Origin: Alcanivorax sp.
GTDB lineage: Bacteria; Pseudomonadota; Gammaproteobacteria; Pseudomonadales; Alcanivoracaceae
Direction: 5' to 3'
Assembly: GCA_022449455.1 (NCBI GenBank)
Contig: JAKUPL010000006.1
Location: forward strand, 1 to 64,000
DNA length: 64,000 nt
Notes under the pieces: model-generated
Told to the model about the DNA's origin: nothing
Databases searched by the model: none
What the model saw: the letters and a program-made list of their open reading frames with translations, nothing else
Part shown: in pieces, positions 9,578-18,408 of the stretch
Layout: each line of letters begins with the position of its first letter
Numbering within the stretch: the stretch's first letter is position 1
Translations under genes and position numbers: made by a program

Positions 9578-9994
9578 TTAGTCGCGGCGAACGGGGCGTA
9601 AACGTTTATTTGTGACCCGCCGTTCATCCTCGGCGGTGGGTTCCGGACGGCGCCACATCCATAGCAGCAGCCCGCACAGAAACAACGGCACGCCGATTTT
9701 TACGCTGCCCGGCGCGCCGGAAAGAGCGATCAGCACCACACTGATCAGCATCACCGTGGAGGCGGCGCATTTGGCGCGGCGCGACATGGCGCCCTGCTCC
9801 CGCCACAGCACGATGGGCGGGCCGAAGCGGGGATGGTTGAGCAGCCAGTGCTCCAGACGCGGCCAGCCCCGGGTGCCCGCCCAGGCGGCGATCAGCATGA
9901 ACACGGTGGTCGGCATACCCGGCACCACCACGCCGATCAGCCCCAGGGCCACGCACAGCAGTGCCAGACTGCGCCAGAGAAAAGTACGCAACAT
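9578..9994 (-). CDS. ybaN: YbaN/DUF454 family inner membrane protein
   Basis: 138 residues from ATG at 9994 (MLRTFLWRSLALL). Longer open reading to 10084 is excluded because that stretch is group II intron domain V-VI. Three hydrophobic segments (about 5-35 with GLIGVVVPGMPTTVF, 80-100, 103-118) and the PGMPTTVF-x-L-x-A-A motif identify the DUF454 family, whose function is unknown. The group II intron ends only 14 nt before the ATG. No Shine-Dalgarno is seen between splice site and start, but TATACT lies there and could be a -10 box of a nearly leaderless transcript. Confidence 0.85.
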   Translation of the reverse strand: MLRTFLWRSLALLCVALGLIGVVVPGMPTTVFMLIAAWAGTRGWPRLEHWLLNHPRFGPPIVLWREQGAMSRRAKCAASTVMLISVVLIALSGAPGSVKIGVPLFLCGLLLWMWRRPEPTAEDERRVTNKRLRPVRRD

Positions 9995-10047
9995 GACCGC
10001 AGTATAAGATCGAGTAGGAGGGGGCGTCACCGCCCCCGTCCTCTCAC

Positions 10048-10080
10048 ACCACCGGGCATACGGTTCCGTACCACGGCGGT
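10048..10080 (-). ncRNA. group II intron domain V
   Basis: On the minus strand the 33 nt directly after the maturase stop fold into a hairpin: outer stem ACCGCCG/CGGTGGT, then TACGGAACCGTA as an upper helix and loop. This is the catalytic core hairpin of the intron. The following GC-rich hairpin (10009-10047) is domain VI, carrying the branch-point region. Confidence 0.82.
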
Positions 10081-11448
10081 TCAAGGTCGGCTCTGAAGCC
10101 TCACGACCGTCTCCACCAACGACACCAGGCCCAACCTCGCGAAGTACCGATTCGGCAAGGCCCCTTTCAGGTGCGAGGCACCGCTATTCCACCACGGCCC
10201 TCGACCATTGCTCGCGCTGTGACACGCTCGCGCTTCCGGTAACCCCAGCCTCATCAACGCTCGCGCCCTCGTCGCCGGTCGCTTCCACTGCCGCCACAGG
10301 ATCCCTCGCAGCTTGCGGCGCAACCAGCCGTCCACCGTCTCCAAGGCACGCTTGGACGCGGTGAGCTGGTAGTACGCCGCCCAGCCCCGCAGGATCGGGG
10401 CCAGTACATTGAGGGTGTGCGACAGGGAGCGACCTCGGCCTCGCCGGAGCACATCGCGCAGTGTCGACCGCAGCCGTTGCACGCTCTCCGGCGACACTCG
10501 CAGCCGCGTCCGACGGTGCCACGTCACGCTGTAGCCCAGGAAGCGACGGCGCCACGGGCGATCCACCGCACTTTTCCGGTGGTTCACCCGCAGCTTTAAA
10601 CGCTCCTCCAGGAACCGCGTGACGCTCGCCATCACCCGTTCTCCCGCTTGCTTACCGCGAACGTAGATATTGCAGTCGTCCGCATAACGGCAGAACCGGT
10701 GACCCCGGCGCTCCAGTTCCCGGTCCAGCTCCGTCAGCAGCAGGTTGGACAGTAACGGCGATAGAGGGCCGCCTTGCGGCGCCCCTTCCCCCCTCGGGCT
10801 GACCAGCCCCCCGTCCATCACCCCTGCTTCCAGGTAAGCTCTGACCAGCTTCAGAACACGCCGGTCGGCAACGTGGCGCGCCAACAGGCCCATCAGCACG
10901 TCGTGGTTCACTCGGTCGAAGAACGCTTCCAGGTCGATGTCCACCACCCACCGGTGGCCTTCCTCGATGTGACCCCGCATCGCGCTCACCGCCTGATGCG
11001 CACTGCGTCCTGGCCGGAACCCGTAACTCGACGCCGAGAACGTCGGCTCCAGCAGCGGGCTCAGTACCTGATGCAGTGCCTGTTGGATCAGGCGATCCTG
11101 GACCGTCGGGATGCCCAGCGACCGCTCGCCGCCTTGCGGCTTCGGGATGCGCACCCGGCGCACCGCGCTCGGTTGGTAGTAACCGGCGTGTATCCGTTCC
11201 CGGATCGCCGGCCAGTGTCGTTGCAGGTGGCCCTTCAGGTCACCCACGGTCATGGCGTCCACGCCCGCAGCTCCCTGGTTACGGACCACCCGTTGATACG
11301 CTCGCATCAGGTTGCCGCGCTCCAGCACGGCCTCCATCAGCGCGCTCGGCTCCGCGTTCGTCCGCGAGCGGGACGCCACCGTCGTCTCGGCACCGGTCGC
11401 ACGCACCCCGGGATACTGTCCCGCTCCTCGTTCGTCCGCTTGAACCAT
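10081..11448 (-). CDS. ltrA: group II intron reverse transcriptase/maturase (class C)
   Basis: 455 residues from ATG 11448, which has AGGAG eight nt upstream; an upstream in-frame TTG at 11469 overlaps that ribosome site and is less likely. Reverse transcriptase blocks are complete: RIPKPQGGERSLGIPTVQDR (RT1-2), SYGFRPGRSAHQA, DIDLEAFFDRVNHD, GAPQGGPLSPLLSN, and CRYADDCNIYV with the YADD active site near residue 246. The maturase/thumb region (HTLNVLAPILRGWAAYYQL) and a C-terminal domain resembling that of GsI-IIC RT follow. No HNH endonuclease is present, as expected for class C. It promotes splicing and reverse-splicing of the intron that carries it. All key residues present. Confidence 0.95.
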   Translation of the reverse strand: MVQADERGAGQYPGVRATGAETTVASRSRTNAEPSALMEAVLERGNLMRAYQRVVRNQGAAGVDAMTVGDLKGHLQRHWPAIRERIHAGYYQPSAVRRVRIPKPQGGERSLGIPTVQDRLIQQALHQVLSPLLEPTFSASSYGFRPGRSAHQAVSAMRGHIEEGHRWVVDIDLEAFFDRVNHDVLMGLLARHVADRRVLKLVRAYLEAGVMDGGLVSPRGEGAPQGGPLSPLLSNLLLTELDRELERRGHRFCRYADDCNIYVRGKQAGERVMASVTRFLEERLKLRVNHRKSAVDRPWRRRFLGYSVTWHRRTRLRVSPESVQRLRSTLRDVLRRGRGRSLSHTLNVLAPILRGWAAYYQLTASKRALETVDGWLRRKLRGILWRQWKRPATRARALMRLGLPEARACHSASNGRGPWWNSGASHLKGALPNRYFARLGLVSLVETVVRLQSRP

Positions 11449-11943
11449 CCGGTTCACTCCTGCCTTCAATAACCTTCGGTGAGTGCCCGCCGCCTACTAA
11501 CGGCAGACCTTGTTCGGCCCTTCAACTGCTGGTCAGGCAGCCTACTACGACCTCTGCTGACTTCTGCCGCCCCATCCCGACCCCTCACGGTGTCGGTAGC
11601 CCAGTGGCAGGACGGCAGACCTCCCAGGGTAAGACGCGCGACCTTCACACTTATGCCCGCCGCCTCTACGTCCACACCTTCCGTGCAAGTACCGGGCTTC
11701 AACGATATGCGCCGTCTTACCCGGTGTGGCCGCCTCGTAGGCGATTTCTGTTCGTCAGGCCAGTGCTTTGCCTTCGGCTTCCTTCAGATTCCACCTCGCG
11801 ATGGACACCCTTGCCGCTCAGCTAGTGGTTCCCCTTGCCGGGCCCACAGAGGACTTGCACCTCCAAGTCGTCCCGGGCGGCCACCACGGCGGGCCGGGAC
11901 AGCACCAATCTATGGCGCTTCGCGCCATGCCTGGCGCACGCAC

Positions 11944-11972
11944 AAAAAAGCCCCGCCGAAGCGGGGCTTTTT
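11944..11972 (-). terminator. Rho-independent terminator used as intron target
   Basis: Stem GCCCCGC/GCGGGGC with loop CGAA, flanked by six A on the left and five T on the right, hence bidirectional in form. It terminates the dehydrogenase gene at 11998 on the minus strand. The intron 5' end begins immediately after its minus-strand U-run. Confidence 0.9.
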
Positions 11973-11997
11973 CAGGGTCATGCCGAAGCAGTCCGGA

Positions 11998-13794
11998 TCA
12001 GAACGCGAAGTGTTCCTGGTCCAGTTCCATCAGGCAGTCGAGACCGCCTTCGATGGCGCCCTTGTGACCCGCCGCGCGCGGCAGGATGCGCTTCATATAG
12101 AAGCGGGCGGTGCTGATCTTGGCCTTGTAGAAGTCCTCGTCGCCGGCACCGGCGGCCAGTTGCTCCTGGGCCTTGGCGGCCATCCGCGCCCACAGGTAGG
12201 CGAGGGTCACATAGCCGGAGTACATCAGGTAGTCCACCGAGGCGGCGCCCACGTAGTCCGGGTTCTGCATGGCCTGCATGGCGATCGCCTGGGTCAGCTC
12301 GCCCCACTCACGGTTGTAGTGGGCCACCGGGTCGATCAATTCCTTGAGCTCACCGTTGTCGGCGTGGGCTTCGCAGAATTTGTGCACGATCTTGGTGAAG
12401 TTCCGCAGCGCCTGGCCCTGGGTCATCATCACCTTGCGGCCCAGCAGATCCAGCGCCTGGATGCCGGTGGTGCCTTCGTACAGGGTGGAGATGCGCGCGT
12501 CACGCACGTTCTGCTCCATGCCCCATTCGCGGATGAAACCGTGGCCGCCGTAGATCTGCACGCCGTGGTTGGCCGCTTCCAGACCGACTTCGGTAACGAA
12601 CGCCTTGGCGATCGGGGTGAGCAGCGCCATCAGGTCGTGGGCCTGTTCACGCTCGGCGTCGTCGCGGGCCAGCTTCACCTGGTCGCCGAGCTGGGCGCAC
12701 AGGTAGACCAGCGCGCGGCCGCCTTCGGCGAACGCCTTGGAGGTGAGCAGCATGCGGCGCACGTCCGGGTGCACGATGATCGGGTCCGCCGGGCCGTCCG
12801 GGTTTTTCGGGCCGGACAGGCTGCGCATGGCGAGCCGTTCCTTGGCGTAGCTCAAACCACCCTGGAAGCCCAGCTCGGCGTGGGCCACACCCTGGATGGC
12901 GGTACCCAGGCGGGCGAAGTTCATAAAGGTGAACATGCAGTTCAGACCTTTATTTTCCGGGCCGATCAGGTAGCCGGTGGCGCCGTCGAAGTTCATCACG
13001 CAGGTGGCGGAGGCCTTGATGCCCATCTTGTGTTCGATGGAGCCGCAGGTCACGCCGTTGCGCTCGCCCACACCGCCGTTTCCGTCGGTGAGGAACTTGG
13101 GCACGATGAACAGGGAAATACCCTTGGTCCCCTTGGGAGCATCGGGCAGACGCGCCAGCACGATGTGCACGATGTTCTCGGCCATGTCGTGTTCGCCGGC
13201 GGAGATGAAGATCTTGGTGCCGGTGATGCTGTAGCTGCCGTCGGCGTTGGGCTCGGCCTTGGTTTTCAGGATGCCCAGGTCGGAGCCGCAGTGCGGCTCG
13301 GTGAGGCACATGGTGCCGGTCCATTCACCACTGGTCAGCTTCGGCAGGTAGCCGTTCTTCTGCTCGTCGGTGCCGTGTTCCTCGATGGTGGCCACGGCGC
13401 CGTGGGACAGGCCCGGATACATGCTCCAGGACCAGTTGGCGGTGCCGGTCATTTCGGAAATGGCGATGCTGGCGGAGCCGGGCAGGCCCTGGCCGCCGAA
13501 TTCCGGATCGCCGTTGATGGCCGGCCAGCCACCTTCCACGTACTTGGCGTAGGCTTCCTTGAAGCCTTTCGGCGTGGTCACCACGCCGTCTTCGAAGTAG
13601 CAGCCTTCCTCGTCGCCGGACCGGTTCAGGGGAGCCAGTTCGTTCTCGGAGAATTTGGCGCCTTCCTCGAGAAAGGCATTGAGCAGCTCGCTGTTCACCT
13701 CTTCCAGACCCAGCTTGGCGTAGTGGCCGTCCAGGTCCAGCACTTCGTTGAGCACGAAGCGCATATCGCGCAGGGGAGCTTTGTACTCGGGCAT
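11998..13794 (-). CDS. acyl-CoA dehydrogenase, long type (paralogue)
   Basis: 598 residues, paralogue of the dehydrogenase at 7763-9538. Conserved segments: [75 protein letters not shown] with the Glu of YEGT as probable catalytic base. It shares the opening residues [16 protein letters not shown] with the other copy (TYKAPLEDMRFILNDV), so the pair arose by duplication, now separated by ybaN and the group II intron. Role: oxidation of an acyl-CoA in beta-oxidation, substrate range unknown. A PsrA-like operator (13950-13965) lies about 155 bp upstream, suggesting fatty-acid-responsive control. ATG start. Confidence 0.93.
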   Translation of the reverse strand: MPEYKAPLRDMRFVLNEVLDLDGHYAKLGLEEVNSELLNAFLEEGAKFSENELAPLNRSGDEEGCYFEDGVVTTPKGFKEAYAKYVEGGWPAINGDPEFGGQGLPGSASIAISEMTGTANWSWSMYPGLSHGAVATIEEHGTDEQKNGYLPKLTSGEWTGTMCLTEPHCGSDLGILKTKAEPNADGSYSITGTKIFISAGEHDMAENIVHIVLARLPDAPKGTKGISLFIVPKFLTDGNGGVGERNGVTCGSIEHKMGIKASATCVMNFDGATGYLIGPENKGLNCMFTFMNFARLGTAIQGVAHAELGFQGGLSYAKERLAMRSLSGPKNPDGPADPIIVHPDVRRMLLTSKAFAEGGRALVYLCAQLGDQVKLARDDAEREQAHDLMALLTPIAKAFVTEVGLEAANHGVQIYGGHGFIREWGMEQNVRDARISTLYEGTTGIQALDLLGRKVMMTQGQALRNFTKIVHKFCEAHADNGELKELIDPVAHYNREWGELTQAIAMQAMQNPDYVGAASVDYLMYSGYVTLAYLWARMAAKAQEQLAAGAGDEDFYKAKISTARFYMKRILPRAAGHKGAIEGGLDCLMELDQEHFAF

Positions 13795-13949
13795 GATCAG
13801 GTCTCCCAGGAATGAGTCGTCGTTAAGTGGGAAAACCGGCCCCGGAACGGGCTGTGACAGAGGCAGCGGGCGGGGGCGGGTCCATCGTCAGGGAGGAAAT
13901 GGTAGCCGCGCCCCGGAGCCGCTGCCCACAACTATTTGTGACCCGCAAG

Positions 13950-13965
13950 TCAAACAAGCGTTTGA
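13950..13965. promoter_or_regulatory. PsrA-like operator
   Basis: TCAAAC-AAGC-GTTTGA, a perfect 6-bp inverted repeat with a 4-nt spacer. It fits the published PsrA box of pseudomonads (C/G-AAAC-N2-4-GTTT-G/C). PsrA is a TetR-type repressor released by long-chain fatty acyl ligands and controls beta-oxidation genes. The site lies between the divergently transcribed acyl-CoA dehydrogenase and Trm112-like genes. No psrA gene is in the window. Confidence 0.6.
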
Positions 13966-13987
13966 AATCACTTTTGTCCGACAACAC

Positions 13988-13996
13988 TGGTATAGT
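13988..13996 (+). promoter_or_regulatory. extended -10 promoter element for the Trm112-like gene
   Basis: TGGTATAGT carries the TGn extension and a good -10 hexamer (TATAGT), 50 bp upstream of the ATG at 14047. No well-spaced -35 box was seen, which is tolerable for an extended -10 promoter. Confidence 0.45.
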
Positions 13997-14046
13997 CCGC
14001 CCCCAGAGCCCCGTTATTCTCGGGCTCCCGACAGGAGTACCGCCCC

Positions 14047-14235
14047 ATGATCGACCCCAATCTGCTGGACATTCTGGTCTGTCCGGTGAGCAAGGCGCCG
14101 TTGATCTACGACGAGCAACGCGCCGAATTGAAGTGCAAGGCCAGCGGGCTGGCCTACCCGGTACGCGACGGCATTCCGGTGATGCTGGAGGAAGAAGCGC
14201 GCACCCTGAACGACGACGAACTGCGCGCGCTCTGA
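14047..14235 (+). CDS. Trm112 family protein (YcaR-like)
   Basis: 62 residues. Sequence pattern [20 protein letters not shown], then [25 protein letters not shown], is the bacterial Trm112/UPF0434 family. In eukaryotes and archaea Trm112 is an activating subunit of methyltransferases; in bacteria the partner is generally unknown. The zinc-knuckle is reduced: cysteines are seen in LVCP and LKCK only. Preceded by GGAGTACCGCCCC, a Shine-Dalgarno (GGAG) about 9 nt from the ATG. Followed after 22 nt by pldA, so probably co-transcribed. It is often found near lpxK/kdsB in related bacteria, but not here. Confidence 0.9.
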   Translation: MIDPNLLDILVCPVSKAPLIYDEQRAELKCKASGLAYPVRDGIPVMLEEEARTLNDDELRAL

Positions 14236-14257
14236 CCCCTTGCCAAGGATTCCTCCT

Positions 14258-15289
14258 ATGCCCCGCCCGCTTCTCGCTTTGCTGTGGTGCCTGGCGGTAC
14301 CGGCCTTCGCCGCCGAGAGCACCGATCCGGCCACCCCGGCGGAGGACCCGGCCACCGCCCGTCTGCAGGAACAGAACGAATGCCTGCTGCGCGCCGCGCG
14401 CACCGTGGGCGACGACGTTACCGCCGAACAACTGCGCGCCTGGTGCCTGGATAACGAGCCCCGGCCCAAGCAACGCTCGCCCCACGAGGACGCTCTGCGC
14501 TCCCGGCTGGCCCTGGAACGCTCCAGCCAGGACAACCCCTTCGTGATCACGCCGCACCGGCGCAATTACCTGCTGCCCTACAGTCATTGGTCCAACCCCA
14601 AGTGGAACGACCCGGACCGTCAGGGCCAGGAGCTGGATTCCAAGGAGGTCAAGTTCCAGATCTCCTTGAAGGCGCCGCTGTACAGCGATTTCTGGGACGG
14701 CAGCACCCTGTACATGGCGTTTACCGGGGTGTTCTTCTGGCAGGCCTACAACAAGAGCGAGTCGAGCCCGTTCCGGGAAATCAATTTCACCCCGGAAATC
14801 TTCCTGGCCAAACCGGTGGACTGGAAACTGGGCCCGGTGCAGAGCGAGCTGCTGGCGTTCGGCTTCCGCCACGATTCCAACGGTGAGGACGAGCCCACCT
14901 CGCGCAGCTGGAACCGGCTTTATCTGCGGCATATCTCCCAGATCGGCCCGTACTATGTGTCGCTGATGCCCTGGTACCGGCTGCCGGAGGACGACAAGGA
15001 CTATCCGCTGGATCCGCGCGGCGACAACAACCCGGACATCGAAAAGTACATGGGACATTTCGAGCTGGAAGTGGCGCGGGCCTTCGGCAACCACGTGGTC
15101 GAGCTGATGGTGCGCAACAACCTGCGCTCGGACAACAAGGGCGCCGGCCGCGTCAATTACTCCTTCCCCATCAACGAGCGCTTCAAGGGGCTGGTGCAGG
15201 TGTTCACCGGCTACGGCGACTCGCTGATCAATTACGACGATTACGAAACCCGCTTCAGTCTGGGCATCCTGCTTACCGACACCCTATAG
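14258..15289 (+). CDS. pldA: outer membrane phospholipase A
   Basis: 343 residues from ATG 14258; the TTG further upstream lacks support. Signal peptide MPRPLLALLWCLAVPAFA, a proline/acid-rich linker, then the OMPLA barrel. The catalytic motif FRHDSNG places His205 and Ser207 as the family's His/Ser pair, and the following EDEPTSRSWNR segment carries the Asn/Arg/Ser calcium-site region. The barrel ends TRFSLGILLTDTL with an aromatic-poor last strand. The enzyme hydrolyses acyl chains of phospholipids mislocalised to the outer leaflet after dimerisation and calcium binding. The gene's last 6 bp overlap the end of the convergent pdeM. Confidence 0.93.
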   Translation: MPRPLLALLWCLAVPAFAAESTDPATPAEDPATARLQEQNECLLRAARTVGDDVTAEQLRAWCLDNEPRPKQRSPHEDALRSRLALERSSQDNPFVITPHRRNYLLPYSHWSNPKWNDPDRQGQELDSKEVKFQISLKAPLYSDFWDGSTLYMAFTGVFFWQAYNKSESSPFREINFTPEIFLAKPVDWKLGPVQSELLAFGFRHDSNGEDEPTSRSWNRLYLRHISQIGPYYVSLMPWYRLPEDDKDYPLDPRGDNNPDIEKYMGHFELEVARAFGNHVVELMVRNNLRSDNKGAGRVNYSFPINERFKGLVQVFTGYGDSLINYDDYETRFSLGILLTDTL

Positions 15290-15940
15290 AGGCACGGCGG
15301 GCAGCGGGTAGAGCCCGCCGTCCAGGGCCAGCACCACCCGTTCGCCACGGCCGGGGCGCACCGCCCAGCCGCCGGTGAGGCCGCCGAACGCGGGCAGCAC
15401 GGTGACCGCCTCGCGCAGCCAGAACACCGGCGCGCGCACCCCGTCGCCGGCGCCGCGCAGCCGGTAGGCCGGGTGCAGGTGGCCGCCCAGCACATGGCGG
15501 CCGGCCACCGGCTCCGGGTCGTGGCGCAATCGGAACGGCCCCAGATCCAGCTCATCGTGCCAGATCATATCCAGGTCCAGGCCCTCCGCGTGCCGGTCAT
15601 GGTTGCCGATCACCACTTCCGGCGTCAGCGACGGGTGCGCCGCCCGCCAGCGCGGCCAGGCCGCCAGAAACGGTTCGCCGGGTCGCGGCCGGTGATGGAA
15701 AAAATCCCCCAGCACGATCAGCCGCTCTGGCCGGAAATGGCCGATCAGAGCGCTCAGCCGGTCCAGGTCGGTGGCGCTGCCGCCGCCGGGCACCGCCAAC
15801 CCCTGGCGGCGCAGAAAGGCGCCCTTGCCGAAATGAATGTCGGCCACCAGCAGCGCCCGCTCGGCCGGATAATAGAGCGCCCGATCGCCGTGCAGCAGCA
15901 CGGTTTCGCCGGCCAGGGGCAGCGTCAAAACGTCGCTCAT
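15284..15940 (-). CDS. pdeM: ligase-associated DNA damage response endonuclease PdeM
   Basis: 218 residues from ATG 15940; longer open reading into the helicase frame is ignored. A calcineurin-like metallophosphoesterase with ADIHFGK, GDFFHHR, GNHDRH and GGHLHP, all metal ligands present. The family (ligase-associated PdeM, TIGR04123 type) is always encoded with the ligase/helicase/exonuclease cassette and is thought to process DNA ends. The start overlaps the helicase stop in an ATGA arrangement, implying translational coupling as the last of four genes. Confidence 0.9.
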   Translation of the reverse strand: MSDVLTLPLAGETVLLHGDRALYYPAERALLVADIHFGKGAFLRRQGLAVPGGGSATDLDRLSALIGHFRPERLIVLGDFFHHRPRPGEPFLAAWPRWRAAHPSLTPEVVIGNHDRHAEGLDLDMIWHDELDLGPFRLRHDPEPVAGRHVLGGHLHPAYRLRGAGDGVRAPVFWLREAVTVLPAFGGLTGGWAVRPGRGERVVLALDGGLYPLPAVPL

Positions 15941-18408
15941 CCGCCCCCCGCGCGCCGGTCGGCGTGTTGCTCCAGGCGCCCGGTCATGCGCGCCACCCGG
16001 TCGCGCCAGCTTTCCGTGCTGAGCCGGTTGCGCAGGCGCTCCACCCACAGTGGAAACGCCAGCGGCGTGAAGCGCTCCGGCTCGGTGAGGCACAGGGTCT
16101 GGTCCGCCACCCGCTCGAGCACGGTGCGCAAGCGGCCGAGCTCCAGCTGGCTTTCCAGCACTTCCCGGCGCGCCTGATCGAGCAGACGGTGGCTCGGGTC
16201 GTAGCGGTCCAGGGTGTCGTAGAGCAGGCCGCTGGAGGCCTGCAGTTGCTTGCCGGTTTTGCCCTTGCCCGGGTAGCCCTGGAACACCAGGCCGCTGATG
16301 CGGGCGATGTCGCGGAACCGGCGCCGGGCCAGTTCGCTGGCGTTGAGCGCGGCGAGCACGTCCTCCGTGAGCCGCTCCGGCGACAGCAGCGCGCGCCAGT
16401 CCGCGTCGGTCAGCGCCGGCAGCGCGCTGGCGGTGAGCAGTTCCAGGCCGTAATCGTTCACCGAGATCGAGAAGGTGGCCGGCAGCCGCTGACCGAGGCG
16501 CCAGGCCAGCAGCGCCGCCAGCCCCTCGTGGGCCAGGCGGCCGGCGAACGGAAACAGAAACAGATGGGTGCCCTCCCGGGAGCGGCTGCGCTCGATCAGC
16601 AACCGATACCGGGACGGCAGCGCCGACTGATCCAGTTGAACTTCCAGGATCGACCGGATCGCCTGCACCTCCGGATCACGATAGTCGCCGCCGGCCACCT
16701 CCTCGAGGATCTCCAGCACGGTGTCCGCCAGTTCCGTGGACAGCGGCAGCCGCCCGCCCTGCCAGCGCGGCACCAGAGAGCGCCGGCCCTTGGCGGCGCG
16801 CACATAGGCGATCATGTCGCGCACCTTCACCAGCTCCAGGGCGCGCCCGGAAAACAGGAAGGTGTCGCCGGGTTTGAGGCGGGCGATAAAGCTTTCCTCG
16901 ATGGTGCCCAGGCCCGGGCCGCGCAGGAATTTCACCCGCATTTGATAGTCGCTGGTGATGGTGCCCACGGACATCCGGTGGCGCCGGGCCAGCCCCTGGT
17001 CGGTGACCCGGTAGCGGCCGCCCTCTTCCACCACCCGCTGGAACTGGGGGTAATGTTCCAGCACCGGCCCGCCCCGGGTGATGAAGTCCAGACACCACTG
17101 GAATTGCTCATCGGTGAGGCCGGCGAAGGCGTGGGTGGCGCGGGCCTCGGCCAGGGCGGCGCCGGGCTCGAAGCCGTCGCCCACCGCCAGGGTCACCAGA
17201 TGCTGCACCAGCACATCCAGACACAGGGTCAGCGGGCGGCGCTCCTCCACCCGGCCGGCGGCCCAGGCGCGGCGGGCGGCGGCGATTTCCACCAGCTCGA
17301 AGGCGTGGCTGGGCACACAAAGGATTTCGCTGTCGGCCCCGGGCCGGTGGCCGGAGCGCCCGGCGCGCTGCATCAGCCGCGCCACGCCCTTGGGGCTGCC
17401 CACCTGCACCACCCGGTCCACCGGCGAGAAATCCACACCCAGATCCAGGCTGGACGTGCACACCACGCAGCGGAAGGCGCCCTCGCGCAGGCCCTGCTCC
17501 AGCTTTTGCCGCAGCGGCCGATCGATGGAGCCATGGTGCAGGCCGATCTCGGTGATCCACTCCAGCTTGTTTTTCGCCAGGGCCTCGAACCACAGCTCCG
17601 CCTGGGAACGAGTGTTGGTGAACAGCAGCGCGCTTTCGCCCTGCTCCAGGTAGTCGATCACCGGCTTGAGCAGCGCGAGCCCCAGGTGGCCGGCCCAGGG
17701 AAAGCGGTCCAGCCGCTCCGGGCACAGGCCGCGCACGGTGAGGGTCTTGGCGCTGTCGCCGGCGATGCGCTCGCCGGCCGGGGCGCCGGGGCCCAGCAAC
17801 ACCGCCATCGCCTCGTCCAGATTGCCGAGCGTCGCGGACAGGCCCCACACCGGCAGGCCGGGCCGGCGCGCGCGCAGCCAGGCCAGGCCCAGCTCCAGTT
17901 GCACGCCGCGCTTGCTGCCCAGCAGCTCGTGCCATTCGTCCACGATCACCGCGTCCAGGTGTTTGAAACGCTCCGCCGCCTGTTTGTAGGAGAGCAACAG
18001 CGACAGGCTTTCCGGGGTGGTGATCAGCGCCTGGGGCAAACGTTTGCGCTGGCGGGCGCGGGCGGCGGCACCGGTGTCGCCGGTGCGGGTTTCCACCCGC
18101 CAGTCCAGGCCCACGCCGTCCAGGGCGGCGCGCAGATTCTCGGCGGTGTCGGCGGCCAGGGCGCGCAGCGGCGTGATCCACAGCACCCGCAGGCCATCGC
18201 CCCTTGAATCGCTCTCCCGATCCAGTGCCTGCGATACCGGCCCGAGCCAGGCGGCCAGGGATTTCCCGGAGCCGGTGGGCGAATGGATCAGCCCGGAGCG
18301 CCCCTCGCGGAACGCCGCCCAGGCGCGGCGCTGGAACGGCGCCGGCGTCCAGCCCTGTTGCGCGAACCAGGCGTCGATGCGGGCCAGGCCGTCAGCTGCC
18401 GAAGGCAT
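15937..18408 (-). CDS. ligase-associated DNA damage response DEXH-box helicase (Lhr-type)
   Basis: 823 residues, superfamily 2 helicase of the Lhr branch. Motif I SPTGSGKS has its lysine at residue 49, motif II VDEWHE lies near residue 155, motif III SATLGN near 195, and motif VI is QRAGRSGHRPG. The C-terminal half (from about 440) is the Lhr winged-helix/beta-barrel core typical of this set (TIGR04121). These helicases translocate 3'-5' on DNA and accompany a dedicated ATP ligase in repair. It overlaps the ligase by 17 bp upstream and pdeM by 4 bp downstream. Confidence 0.93.
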   Translation of the reverse strand: MPSAADGLARIDAWFAQQGWTPAPFQRRAWAAFREGRSGLIHSPTGSGKSLAAWLGPVSQALDRESDSRGDGLRVLWITPLRALAADTAENLRAALDGVGLDWRVETRTGDTGAAARARQRKRLPQALITTPESLSLLLSYKQAAERFKHLDAVIVDEWHELLGSKRGVQLELGLAWLRARRPGLPVWGLSATLGNLDEAMAVLLGPGAPAGERIAGDSAKTLTVRGLCPERLDRFPWAGHLGLALLKPVIDYLEQGESALLFTNTRSQAELWFEALAKNKLEWITEIGLHHGSIDRPLRQKLEQGLREGAFRCVVCTSSLDLGVDFSPVDRVVQVGSPKGVARLMQRAGRSGHRPGADSEILCVPSHAFELVEIAAARRAWAAGRVEERRPLTLCLDVLVQHLVTLAVGDGFEPGAALAEARATHAFAGLTDEQFQWCLDFITRGGPVLEHYPQFQRVVEEGGRYRVTDQGLARRHRMSVGTITSDYQMRVKFLRGPGLGTIEESFIARLKPGDTFLFSGRALELVKVRDMIAYVRAAKGRRSLVPRWQGGRLPLSTELADTVLEILEEVAGGDYRDPEVQAIRSILEVQLDQSALPSRYRLLIERSRSREGTHLFLFPFAGRLAHEGLAALLAWRLGQRLPATFSISVNDYGLELLTASALPALTDADWRALLSPERLTEDVLAALNASELARRRFRDIARISGLVFQGYPGKGKTGKQLQASSGLLYDTLDRYDPSHRLLDQARREVLESQLELGRLRTVLERVADQTLCLTEPERFTPLAFPLWVERLRNRLSTESWRDRVARMTGRLEQHADRRAGGG

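Larger units (their letters stand above)
10009..11939 (-). mobile_element. group II intron, bacterial class C (IIC)
   Basis: Retroelement on the minus strand. The 5' end begins with GUGCGCC-type sequence (11939; 11943 is an alternative because GTGCG occurs twice), followed by typical GTGCGCCAGGCATGGCGC. The 3' end closes with CUACUCGAU at 10009. Domain V (10048-10080) and VI (10009-10047) follow directly after the maturase stop. The encoded maturase belongs to the GsI-IIC-like class C lineage, and the element sits right after the U-run of a Rho-independent terminator (11944-11972), the well-known insertion preference of class C introns. Both splice ends, domain V and the maturase look intact, so the element is probably still active or recently arrived. 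Confidence 0.9.

Noticed and set aside
10009-10084. N-terminal extension of YbaN through the intron end
   Set aside because: This stretch is domain V-VI of the group II intron; family similarity begins at the ATG at 9994.
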